From WLMZ01 sp031410915 (lineage in GTDB: Bacteria > Actinomycetota > Acidimicrobiia > Acidimicrobiales > Ilumatobacteraceae), in contig JANNZY010000179.1 of assembly GCA_031410915.1 (NCBI GenBank), positions 1 to 41,788 of the forward strand: 41,788 bases of DNA. The letters run 5' to 3'. This document shows positions 23,850 to 31,135 of this stretch, piece by piece. How positions within the stretch are numbered: position 1 is the stretch's first letter; each line of letters starts with the position of its first letter. The position numbers and the translations under genes were made by a program. The notes beneath the pieces were generated by a model, which ran no database searches, had not been told where the DNA came from, and saw nothing but the letters and a program-made list of their open reading frames with translations.

Positions 23850-23855
23850 TAACGT
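23850..23855 (+). promoter_or_regulatory. Putative -10 (TAACGT) of the signal-peptide protein gene
   Basis: TAACGT lies 7 nt before GTG 23863, in the leaderless arrangement. Confidence 0.45.
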
Positions 23856-23862
23856 CGCCACC

Positions 23863-24654
23863 GTGAAACGGCTCGTCGCGATCGCGTGCTGCGCAGCTGC
23901 GGCCTCGATCGCGTCGATGCCCGCAGCGGCAGGGGCGACCGTGCCGCCGGGCGACCCCGGCTCCACCACCACCGTGCCCAGCACGGCGATCCCGGTCAAC
24001 ACCGCGCCCGGTGCCATCGCGCCCGACAGCGGCGCAGCGGTGCCGGCACCGGTGGCGCAGCCGTCGGCACCGCTGATCCAGATCCCGCAGGGCTGCCAAC
24101 AACCGCCCGTGGCCACGGTGGTGTTCGTCGGCACGGTCGTGGCCAAGGTGCCCGGCATCGCCCGCTTCCGCGTCCGCCAGATCCGTGCCGGCGAGGCGAG
24201 CGCGTCCATGTACGGCGACCTCGTCGACATCGTCTACGACAACGAGACGCAGTACCTCGACGTCGACGGCGACTACCTGGTCGGCGCAGTGCCCGCCGGG
24301 CAGCCGCTGGCGCTCAGCTCGAAGGTGCGCCCGGCCACGCAACTGTTCGGTGGCAGCGCGACGATCGGTCTGACCGAAAAGGGCACCGAGTGCCCGCGGG
24401 TCGACGATCCGGTGCGAACGCTCCATGTTGACGGCACCGAGATCGAGACCGACATGCTGGCCGCGTTCACGTCGAAGAAGAAGGCGATCGCGCTCGCGTT
24501 CGTGAAGCCGGTCGCTGTCGTGTTTGCCGTCGTGCTCGCTTTGGTGCTCGTTCGTTGGCTGTTCACGTTCATCATCGCGGCCTTCCGTCAGGCAGCAGCG
24601 CCCGATCCGCCCGCGGTACGGCGCATCGTGCGCGACCGCCGCCACGGCATCTGA
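23863..24654 (+). CDS. Unrecognised protein with signal peptide and C-terminal membrane helix
   Basis: The 263-residue protein has a Sec-type signal peptide (KRLVAIACCAAAASIASMPAAA), then a Pro/Thr/Ala-rich linker (about 25-70). A roughly 120-residue beta-rich domain follows, with two Cys (QGCQQPP and GTECPRV) that could form a disulphide. The C-terminal helix is VKPVAVVFAVVLALVLVRWL, and the tail is basic (RRIVRDRRHGI). This predicts an extracytoplasmic domain tethered at its C-terminus. The section from PVATVVFVGTVVAKVPG to DGDYLVGAV recalls OB-like small domains, but I assign no family. Confidence 0.65.
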   Translation: MKRLVAIACCAAAASIASMPAAAGATVPPGDPGSTTTVPSTAIPVNTAPGAIAPDSGAAVPAPVAQPSAPLIQIPQGCQQPPVATVVFVGTVVAKVPGIARFRVRQIRAGEASASMYGDLVDIVYDNETQYLDVDGDYLVGAVPAGQPLALSSKVRPATQLFGGSATIGLTEKGTECPRVDDPVRTLHVDGTEIETDMLAAFTSKKKAIALAFVKPVAVVFAVVLALVLVRWLFTFIIAAFRQAAAPDPPAVRRIVRDRRHGI

Positions 24655-24666
24655 GCTCGGCGCAGT

Positions 24667-25350
24667 TCAGCCACGCGCAGCCTCGGCCTTGGCCCGGATG
24701 TCGGCCACGGCGTGGGCCAGGCCATCAGGATCGCGGAACAGTGCGCTGCCGGCGACGAGCACGTTCGCGCCGGCGGCAGCTGCGCCGGCCACCGTATCCG
24801 GCCCGATGCCGCCGTCGACCTCGACGTCGACGGAGTCGCTGAGCCCGGCAGCGTCGATCATCGCCACGACCTCGGCGATCTTGGGTTCCATCGTCGCGAT
24901 GTAGGACTGCCCGCCGAAACCGGGGTTGACCGTCATCACGAGCACCATGTCGACCAGATCGAGGACGTGCGCGACGGCTGACGCGGGCGTGGCCGGGTTC
25001 AGCGCGACGGACGCCTTCGCACCGAGCGAGCGGATGTTGCCGAGCGTGCGGTGCAGATGGGTGCAGGCCTCGACGTGCACGATGAGTCGCTCGCAGCCGG
25101 CGTCGATGTAGTCCTTGGCCATCATGTTGGGCGTCAGCACCATCAGGTGGGCCTCGAACGGCAGCGTGGTGTGGCGGCGGGCGCTGGCGATGACCGACGG
25201 GCCGAACGTCAGGTTGGGCACGAACTGGCCATCCATGACGTCCCATTGGATGCGGTCGACGCCAGCCGCCTCGAGCGCGGCGACTTCGTCACCGAGTTTG
25301 GCGAAGTCGACGGGCAACACGGACGGGGCGATCTCGATCGGTCGTGGCAT
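24667..25350 (-). CDS. rpe: Ribulose-phosphate 3-epimerase
   Basis: Interconverts ribulose 5-phosphate and xylulose 5-phosphate in the pentose phosphate and Calvin pathways. The 227-residue TIM barrel starts MPRPIEIAPSVLPVDFAKLG. Family motifs are WDVMDGQFVPNLTFGPSVI, PFEAHLMV, VMTVNPGFGGQSYI, DVEVDGGIGPDTV and LVAGSALFR. The first metal-ligand His of the usual HxDVMDG is Gln35 here (QWDVMDG), while Asp37, the second His and the later Asp remain. It is divergent from the methyltransferase gene by 31 bp. ATG 25350 is chosen; the open frame beyond it is shadow. Confidence 0.92.
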   Translation of the reverse strand: MPRPIEIAPSVLPVDFAKLGDEVAALEAAGVDRIQWDVMDGQFVPNLTFGPSVIASARRHTTLPFEAHLMVLTPNMMAKDYIDAGCERLIVHVEACTHLHRTLGNIRSLGAKASVALNPATPASAVAHVLDLVDMVLVMTVNPGFGGQSYIATMEPKIAEVVAMIDAAGLSDSVDVEVDGGIGPDTVAGAAAAGANVLVAGSALFRDPDGLAHAVADIRAKAEAARG

Positions 25351-25358
25351 CGCCGACC

Positions 25359-25364
25359 ACGATA
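25359..25364 (-). promoter_or_regulatory. Putative -10 (TATCGT) of rpe
   Basis: On the minus strand TATCGT lies 8 nt before the rpe ATG, and there is no Shine-Dalgarno. Confidence 0.5.
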
Positions 25365-25369
25365 GGGCA

Positions 25370-25375
25370 TACCAT
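25370..25375 (+). promoter_or_regulatory. Putative -10 (TACCAT) of the RNA methyltransferase gene
   Basis: TACCAT lies 6 nt before GTG 25382. Together with the rpe box, two -10-like hexamers are packed into a 31-bp divergent gap. Confidence 0.5.
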
Positions 25376-25381
25376 CGAGAC

Positions 25382-26545
25382 GTGGACACGGTCACCCTCA
25401 CGCCGTTGCGCCTCGTTGCGGGCGGCGACGCACTGGCGCGAGATGACGACGGTCGTGTCGTGTTCGTATCCGGAGCGTTGCCCGGCGAGACGGTGCGCGT
25501 CGCGCTGCGGACCGTCAAGAAGGACTTCGCCAAGGGCGACGTCATCGATGTCATCGAGGCGTCACCGGATCGTGTCATCGCGCCGTGTGACGCGTTCCAT
25601 CGCGGCTGCGGGGGATGCGACTGGCAGCACATCGATCCGGCCGCGCAGTTGCGGATGAAGGTCGCGATCGTGACCGAGGCGCTCACTCGAATCGGTCGCC
25701 TCGACACGCCCGTCGTGCGCGCCGGAGGGGCCGTCGAACCGTGGGGCTACCGCACCACCATCCGCGTGTCGGCCGACCACAGCGGCGCGGTGGGATTCCG
25801 GTCGCGACGCTCGCACGACATCGTGGCGATCGACCGTTGCCCCGTCGCCCATCCACGGGTCAACGCTCTGCTGGCCGGCCTGCAGTTGTCGCCGGGTGCA
25901 GACGCGAGCCTGCGGGTGAGCGTGACGTCCGACGAGACGACGTCGACGTCGACAGCGGACGGCATGGCCGGGGTGATCCACGAGACTGTCCACGGCGAAC
26001 AGCTTCGTGTGTCGGCGCGCTCGTTCTTCCAGTCGTCGCCGCAGGCGGCCGAGATGTTGGTCGACGCGGTGGGTCGGGCCCTGGCCGGCGTGGACCTGCG
26101 TGACGCAACGCTCGTCGACGCGTACGGCGGGGTCGGGTTGTTCGCGGCGACGGTCGGCGGGCCGGCCGCGAAGGTCGTGCTCGTCGAGTCGTCGCCATCG
26201 TCGTGTGCCGATGCGCGCGTCAACCTTGCGGGCCGTGCGGCCACGATCCACGAGTCCAGCGTCGAGTCGTGGACGCCGGTCGCGGCCGATGCCGTGATCG
26301 CTGATCCGGCTCGGTCGGGCCTGGACCGCGAAGCCGCTGCAGTGCTGGCGGCCACCGGCGCGCCGTGGCTGGTGCTCGTCAGTTGCGACGCGGCGGCGCT
26401 CGGTCGAGACGCTCGAATCCTGGCCGAGCTCGGCTACGAACACGACGGCACCGCGGTCATCGATGTCTTCCCGCACACGTCCCATGTCGAGGCCGTGACA
26501 CGCTTCCGTCTGAAATCTGGCGCATCGGGTACGGGACGCCGGTGA
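25382..26545 (+). CDS. TrmA/RumA-family RNA (uracil-5-)-methyltransferase, Fe-S type
   Basis: The 387-residue protein has a TRAM-like N-terminal RNA-binding domain (about 1-60). A [4Fe-4S] cysteine set follows: Cys69, Cys76 and Cys79 in CDAFHRGCGGC, and Cys153 in DRCPVAHP. The C-terminal SAM domain has VDAYGGVGLFA, ADPARSGLD and the catalytic motif SCDAAALGRD with the nucleophilic Cys. These are the marks of RlmC/RlmD-type enzymes that make m5U in 23S rRNA (747 or 1939); the exact site cannot be read from sequence. GTG 25382 is the start. Its TGA overlaps the sigma-factor start (GTGA), so the two are co-transcribed. Confidence 0.88.
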   Translation: MDTVTLTPLRLVAGGDALARDDDGRVVFVSGALPGETVRVALRTVKKDFAKGDVIDVIEASPDRVIAPCDAFHRGCGGCDWQHIDPAAQLRMKVAIVTEALTRIGRLDTPVVRAGGAVEPWGYRTTIRVSADHSGAVGFRSRRSHDIVAIDRCPVAHPRVNALLAGLQLSPGADASLRVSVTSDETTSTSTADGMAGVIHETVHGEQLRVSARSFFQSSPQAAEMLVDAVGRALAGVDLRDATLVDAYGGVGLFAATVGGPAAKVVLVESSPSSCADARVNLAGRAATIHESSVESWTPVAADAVIADPARSGLDREAAAVLAATGAPWLVLVSCDAAALGRDARILAELGYEHDGTAVIDVFPHTSHVEAVTRFRLKSGASGTGRR

Positions 26546-27168
26546 CGGACGAGGTTCATCCAGAGGTCGACCCGCTCCGAACACCCGGTGTGCGCGAGGA
26601 CTTCAGCCAGGCATCGGATGCGTCCATCGTCGTCGCCATCGGGCGCTACAAGCAGGCCGCGCTCGCCGAGGCCTACCGTCGTCATGCCGGAGCGGTGTTC
26701 GGCCTGGCCAAGCGATTGCTGACCGATCATGCTCAGGCCGAAGAGATCGTCCAGGAGGTCTTCCTCCGGCTGTGGAACGAGCCCGATCGGTTCGACCCCG
26801 ATCGGGGCTCGTTGCGCAGCTTCTTGCTTGCCCACACCCACGGTCGTTCGGTCGACGCGTTGCGTTCGATCACATCGCGACGCAAGCGCGAGGACCGCGA
26901 CGCCCGCATGACGGCCGACGCCGGCTATGACGTCGACCGCGAGGTGTGGGACTTGACATTGGCTGCACAAGTGCGTGAGGCCCTGGCGGACCTCCATGAA
27001 GGAGAACGGGCGGCGATCGAAATGGCGTACTTTGGAGGCTTGACCTATCGCGAGGTGGCCGAGCAGTTGGGCGAAGCGGAGGGAACGGTGAAGAGCCGCA
27101 TCCGCGTCGGTCTCAAGCGACTGCGCACGTCACTGCAGACCTCGGGCATCGCGCTGGGGGATCACTGA
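26542..27168 (+). CDS. ECF sigma factor, SigK/SigL-like
   Basis: A 208-residue sigma-70 family protein. Region 2 is AYRRHAGAVFGLAKRLL ... QAEEIVQEVFLRLW, and region 4 with its HTH is ERAAIEMAYFGGLTYREVAE ... EGTVKSRIRVGLKRLR. There is no region 1.1 or 3, so it is an extracytoplasmic-function sigma. The start GTG 26542 overlaps the methyltransferase stop (GTGA). The next gene is an RskA-like anti-sigma factor in TGATG overlap, so the pair forms a regulatory module. Mycobacterial SigK controls FAS1 proteins MPT70/MPT83, and an FAS1 lipoprotein lies 4 kb downstream here. Confidence 0.9.
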   Translation: MTDEVHPEVDPLRTPGVREDFSQASDASIVVAIGRYKQAALAEAYRRHAGAVFGLAKRLLTDHAQAEEIVQEVFLRLWNEPDRFDPDRGSLRSFLLAHTHGRSVDALRSITSRRKREDRDARMTADAGYDVDREVWDLTLAAQVREALADLHEGERAAIEMAYFGGLTYREVAEQLGEAEGTVKSRIRVGLKRLRTSLQTSGIALGDH

Positions 27169-27887
27169 TGTCGACCAACCCGTTCGACATGGATGACCTG
27201 CTCGGCGCCTACGCGCTGGATGCGCTCGATGACGACGAGCGCCGAGCGGTCGAGGACTACTTGGCGTCCAGCCCGCGTGCCCGTCAAGAGGTGCAGGACC
27301 ACCGCGAGGTCGCGACGATGCTGGCGTGGTCGGGGATGGACGCGCCCGACGGGCTGTGGGACAAGATCTCCAGCTCGCTGGAGGGCCGCGCCGAAGCTCC
27401 CGCCGAGAACCTGGCCAAGGTGCTGTCCTTGGGTGAGCCCAAGGGGCGTCGCCTCACTCGTACCATCGGCTCGTGGGTGGTCGCGTCGGCTGCGGCCGCA
27501 GCCATCGCCGTTGTCGCGGTCAACGTGACTCGCGACGATCCGCCGACAGACATTCGGACTTCGGCGGCGGAGATGTTCGCCGACCCCTCGTTGCGTCACG
27601 CGCAGCTCGCCAACGACGACAACCTCAAGGTGCTCGCGGTGGTGGATCAGAACGGCAACGGGTTCCTCCGCGCCGACGTCTTGCCGAAGCTGGACGCGGC
27701 GCGCACGTACCAACTGTGGGGCAAGGTCGGCGAGCAGTTGATCTCGCTCGGCTTGATCGGTCCCGACCCGGACCTGATCACGTTCACGGCACGCGAGGAC
27801 GTCACGCTGCTTGCCATCACCGATGAGGTCAGGGGCGGCGTCATCTCGTCCGCCAACCAGCCCGTCGTGGCCGGCGCACTCGCGTAG
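27168..27887 (+). CDS. Membrane-bound anti-sigma factor, RskA-like
   Basis: The 239-residue protein has an N-terminal sigma-binding helical domain (DDLLGAYALDALDDDERRAV ... REVATMLAW) without the HxxxCxxC zinc motif, as in RskA. A single membrane helix lies near 105-122 (GSWVVASAAAAAIAVVAV). The extracytoplasmic RskA domain has LAVVDQNGNGFLRADVLPKL, ARTYQLWGK and a C-terminal stretch of small residues. Such proteins hold the sigma at the membrane until regulated proteolysis frees it. Its ATG overlaps the sigma stop (TGATG). Confidence 0.88.
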   Translation: MSTNPFDMDDLLGAYALDALDDDERRAVEDYLASSPRARQEVQDHREVATMLAWSGMDAPDGLWDKISSSLEGRAEAPAENLAKVLSLGEPKGRRLTRTIGSWVVASAAAAAIAVVAVNVTRDDPPTDIRTSAAEMFADPSLRHAQLANDDNLKVLAVVDQNGNGFLRADVLPKLDAARTYQLWGKVGEQLISLGLIGPDPDLITFTAREDVTLLAITDEVRGGVISSANQPVVAGALA

Positions 27888-27940
27888 CCCGCGCCGCCGC
27901 GTCCGTCGCCGCCGCAGTTGCAGTGACCGTGGCGACCGGC

Positions 27941-28525
27941 TCAGTGTGACAGCGCGGCGGTGACCCGTCGCAGGAACTGCTCGCGCTGCTCGAGTGTGGC
28001 CCGATCGATGTTGTAGAGCGCGAGCCACCTCGTCCGACAGGTGCGGCTGCACATCGCGCGCAGGCTGCGGGTGAGCGTGCGCTTGCCGGGCTCGCCCTCC
28101 AGCGCGTTGACGAGCTTGGTCGACCCGTGTGTCGTGACCGCGGTGATGCGGCGCACGTTTCGGAGCAGGGGCGTGATGCGGTTCGCTCCGTCGTGGAGCT
28201 CCCACGCGACACCGTTGATCCAGACGCGGTCGATCCAACCCTTGAGCATCGCCGGCTGTGCCCCCCACCACGTGGGGTAGACGAGGACGATCTGTTCGCA
28301 CCAGCGCAGGTCGTCGGCGTGGCGGGCGATGTCGGGTTTCGTCGCCGGGTGATCGAAGTGCGTGCGGTGCTCGTCGGCCGACAGCACCGGGTCGAAGTCC
28401 TGGCCGTAGAGGTCGGTGACACGGATGTCGTGGCCGGCCGACGTGAGCGCGGCCAGCGACGCGTCGAGCAACGCAGCCGCGAACGAGTTCGGGTTCGGAT
28501 GGCAGTAGACGACCAGCGTTCTCAC
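27941..28525 (-). CDS. NAD(P)H:quinone-reductase-like flavodoxin-fold protein
   Basis: A 194-residue Flavodoxin_2 family protein, starting VRTLVVYCHPNPNSFAAALL, where the FMN/FAD phosphate-binding loop is CHPNPNSF. The hallmark IVLVYPTWWGAQPAMLKGWI follows at about 80-100, with a dimer-contact C-terminus. These reduce quinones or nitro compounds with two electrons from NAD(P)H. It is the second of a tandem pair; its GTG overlaps the stop of the paralogue (GTGA). Substrate unknown. Confidence 0.88.
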   Translation of the reverse strand: MRTLVVYCHPNPNSFAAALLDASLAALTSAGHDIRVTDLYGQDFDPVLSADEHRTHFDHPATKPDIARHADDLRWCEQIVLVYPTWWGAQPAMLKGWIDRVWINGVAWELHDGANRITPLLRNVRRITAVTTHGSTKLVNALEGEPGKRTLTRSLRAMCSRTCRTRWLALYNIDRATLEQREQFLRRVTAALSH

Positions 28526-29109
28526 AGTGCGGCCATCCGGTGCTCGATGGCGGCGATGAACTCGGCGCGCTGCTCCGGCGTCGACGAGTCGATCGCGTAG
28601 AACGGGAGCCAGGTTCGGCGTGTGCGCCAACCCGTGTTGAGTCGCAGCGCGCGCAGCAGGACGCGGCGGCCGTTGTCGTTGACGAGATGGACGTACGACC
28701 GTGGCGAACCGTACGAGGAGATGCCGACGATGCGGCGCACCTGTTGCAGACCCGGGCGCACCTTGCCCTGCGCGTCGAACACGAACGCGACGCCGGGCAC
28801 CATCGACTTCTCCAGCCAACCCTTGAGCATCGCCGGGAGCCCGCTCCACCACGTCGGGTAGACGAAGACCAACATCTGCGCAGCGCGGATTGCCGCCGCC
28901 GACCGCTCGATGTGCGGGTGCACGATCGGCTCGTCGCTGTGATAGGCGTTGCGCTCGCCCTCGGTCATCGCCGGTGAGAAGCCCATGGCGTAGAGATCGA
29001 GGACCTCGACGCTGTGGCCGGCTCGGCGCAATCCCGAGATCGCTGCGTCAGCGCACGCGTGGGTGAAGCTCTCCCGAGCGGGATGCGTGACGATCACGAG
29101 CGCATGCAT
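28522..29109 (-). CDS. NAD(P)H:quinone-reductase-like flavodoxin-fold protein (paralogue)
   Basis: The 195-residue protein has the same fold as the downstream gene: MHALVIVTHPARESFTHACA, then MLVFVYPTWWSGLPAMLKGW. ATG 29109 is preferred because the family N-terminus starts there and TATCGT lies 9 nt upstream; a longer reading frame runs through the intergenic repeats and is not conserved-looking. The pair probably arose by tandem duplication and is co-transcribed. A role in quinone or electrophile detoxification is a family-level inference. Confidence 0.88.
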   Translation of the reverse strand: MHALVIVTHPARESFTHACADAAISGLRRAGHSVEVLDLYAMGFSPAMTEGERNAYHSDEPIVHPHIERSAAAIRAAQMLVFVYPTWWSGLPAMLKGWLEKSMVPGVAFVFDAQGKVRPGLQQVRRIVGISSYGSPRSYVHLVNDNGRRVLLRALRLNTGWRTRRTWLPFYAIDSSTPEQRAEFIAAIEHRMAAL

Positions 29110-29118
29110 GACCCGGTG

Positions 29119-29124
29119 ACGATA
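29119..29124 (-). promoter_or_regulatory. Putative -10 (TATCGT) of the oxidoreductase pair
   Basis: Minus-strand TATCGT lies 9 nt before ATG 29109, in the leaderless arrangement. Confidence 0.5.
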
Positions 29125-29160
29125 GTGGCTGGCCGGCGTCACCCCGAGGCCTGCACGGCT

Positions 29161-29308
29161 GATGTTGCCGGTGTGAGCGGCACGATCCCGCGCGTCCGTT
29201 GCGGGGCCGATGTCGCCGGTGCGATCGGCACAATCCAGCGCGTCGGCCTTTGCGGGCGGGTTCGGGGCGGATGTTGCCGCCGTGAGCGGCACAATCCGGC
29301 GAATACGG
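29161..29308. repeat. Three degenerate hairpin-bearing repeats in the gap before the Mo-oxidoreductase
   Basis: Three copies start GATGTTGCCGGTGTGAGCGG (29161), GATGTCGCCGGTGCGATCGG (29209) and GATGTTGCCGCCGTGAGCGG (29270). Each continues with CAC(A/G)ATCC. Each core can fold: TGCCG-N7-CGGCA in copy 1 and TGCCGC-N5-GCGGCA in copy 3, weaker in copy 2. Spacing is 48 and 61 nt. The rest of the 280-nt gap (29110-29389) holds no gene; 29330-29370 is AT-rich and may hold the promoter of the next gene. Confidence 0.7.
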
Positions 29309-29389
29309 AGCCAGCGCCGGGGTGGATGACGTGATTCTGTTCACTTTTAGCATTCAATACGCAAGTTGGTCGGGCTCCGTAGAAGGAGC

Positions 29390-31009
29390 ATGCAAGCGAC
29401 CCGCAGCGCCACGATGACGCGACCCGCAGCCGTGCTGGCCGGCTTCGCGTCCGGCGCGGCGGCCCTCGGCTGCGGCGAGCTGGTGGCAGGGTTCCGGGGC
29501 AACTGGCAGTCGCCGGTCGTCGGTGTGGCCGAAGGGATCATCGAGCGGGTTCCCCGATCGGTCAAGGACTTCGCCATCGAGCAGTTCGGTCGTAACGACA
29601 AGCTCGCGTTGATCATCGGCATCCTCGCGCTGAGCATCGTGTTCGCTGCGGTGCTCGGGTTGATCGCCCGGCGTCGCCCGCTGATGGCGATGGCCGGCTT
29701 CGCACTGTTCGCTCTCGTGGGCATGTGGGGGTCGCAACAGGCGTTCACGTCGTCGTTCAGCGGCATCGTTCCCAGCCTCTGCGCCGGGATCGCCGGAATC
29801 GGCACGCTCGCCCTGCTCGTGCGCCGCGCGCCGCGACGGGCAGCCGCAGCTGATGTAGAAACGGTCGACAACTCGTCTGAAGTCGAGCCCACCAGCGGCA
29901 CAGACCCGGCTCCGGCGCTGGCGGCTGTCGGGGGCGGATCACGACGTACCTTCCTGGCCTCGACCGCCGCTGTGGCCGCCATCGCGGCGGGTGCCGCTGC
30001 AGGAGGGCGGCGGCTGCGGACTCGCTTCAGTGCGACCTCGTCACGCAACGCGCTGACGTTGCCGACGCCGGCCTCCGCGCTTGCGCCCCTCGCTGCAGGA
30101 GTGGACGTCGACGTCGAAGGCGTGAGCAGCTTCTTCACTCCGAACACGTCGTTCTATCGCATCGACACAGCCGTCGAGGTGCCCCAGGTGCGCGCCGAGG
30201 AATGGGAACTCCGCATCCACGGCATGGTCGAGCGCGAGGTGACCTTCACGTTCGACGACCTCCTCCGCCGCCGGCTGGTCGAGGAAGACATCACGCTGAC
30301 GTGTGTGTCCAACACCGTCGGCGGGCCCCTCGTCGGCAACGCGCGCTGGCTCGGTGTGCCGCTCCTGGACCTGCTCGACGAGGCCGGTATCCAGGCCGGT
30401 GCCGATCAACTCGTCGGTCGTTCGGTCGACGGATGGACATCGGGCTTCCCGGTCGAGACGCTGCGCGACGGCCGGACCGCGCTGCTGGCGATCGGCATGA
30501 ACGGCGAGCCGCTCCCGCTCGAGCACGGGTTTCCCGCGCGAGTGATCGTATCCGGCATCTACGGGTACGTCTCGGCCACGAAGTGGATCACCGAGATCGA
30601 AGTCACGACGTTCGACTCCTTCGATGCCTACTGGGTCAAGCGTGGTTGGGACGACCGGGCCCCGATCAAGATCCAGGCCCGCATCGACACACCCCGCTCA
30701 CTCGGCAAAGTCGCTCCGGGCACCGTGTCCATCGGCGGTGTCGCCTGGGCCCAGACCGTCGGCATCTCCAAGGTCGAGGTCAAGATCGACGACGGCGAGT
30801 TCTCCGAGGCGTCGCTGGCCGACGAACAGAACGTGAACACGTGGCGGTTGTGGTCGATGGACTGGGAGGTCGCCGAACCTGGCCGCCACCGGATCACCGT
30901 TCGCGCCACCGACGCCGACGGCAACGTCCAGACCGACGACCGCGCCGAGCCGTTCCCGAACGGCGCGAGCGGCTGGATGTCCATCTTCTGCGACGTCAAG
31001 GACGCCTGA
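29390..31009 (+). CDS. Membrane-anchored molybdopterin-dependent oxidoreductase (sulfite-oxidase family)
   Basis: The 539-residue protein has four N-terminal membrane helices (about residues 10-150; for example LALIIGILALSIVFAAVLGL). A charged linker follows, then a twin-arginine-like SRRTFLAST (Arg185-Arg186) before a fifth Ala-rich helix. The catalytic Oxidored_molyb domain (about 235-430) has the Mo-ligand Cys305 in ITLTCVSNTVGG, RWLGVPLLDLL and GIYGYVSATKWITEIEV. A C-terminal dimerisation-like beta domain ends the protein. The domain should face outside. The ATG at 29390 has AGAAGGAG 5 nt ahead; the longer frame from 29366 is rejected. Substrate unknown; YedY/MsrP-type or sulfite-type activity is possible. 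Confidence 0.88.
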   Translation: MQATRSATMTRPAAVLAGFASGAAALGCGELVAGFRGNWQSPVVGVAEGIIERVPRSVKDFAIEQFGRNDKLALIIGILALSIVFAAVLGLIARRRPLMAMAGFALFALVGMWGSQQAFTSSFSGIVPSLCAGIAGIGTLALLVRRAPRRAAAADVETVDNSSEVEPTSGTDPAPALAAVGGGSRRTFLASTAAVAAIAAGAAAGGRRLRTRFSATSSRNALTLPTPASALAPLAAGVDVDVEGVSSFFTPNTSFYRIDTAVEVPQVRAEEWELRIHGMVEREVTFTFDDLLRRRLVEEDITLTCVSNTVGGPLVGNARWLGVPLLDLLDEAGIQAGADQLVGRSVDGWTSGFPVETLRDGRTALLAIGMNGEPLPLEHGFPARVIVSGIYGYVSATKWITEIEVTTFDSFDAYWVKRGWDDRAPIKIQARIDTPRSLGKVAPGTVSIGGVAWAQTVGISKVEVKIDDGEFSEASLADEQNVNTWRLWSMDWEVAEPGRHRITVRATDADGNVQTDDRAEPFPNGASGWMSIFCDVKDA

Positions 31010-31135
31010 CCGTCATGACCGACTCGTCCTCCCAACAGATCTCCTTCGCCAACCAGGCGATGAGAAGCCTCGGCTCAGCGTGAACCGAAGCAACCCGCAA
31101 TCCCTCCCGCTACACATTCCCGAAAGGAATTCCCG

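Noticed and set aside
29139..29357. Open minus-strand frame (about 72 codons) through the hairpin repeats
   Set aside because: Its repeats are explained by the nucleotide repeat units in all frames, and it overlaps the oxidoreductase promoter.
31015..31083. 22-codon frame (MTDSSSQQISFANQAMRSLG...) between the Mo-oxidoreductase and FAS1 genes
   Set aside because: Very short, with no ribosome-binding site or -10 at the right distance; more likely leader sequence.
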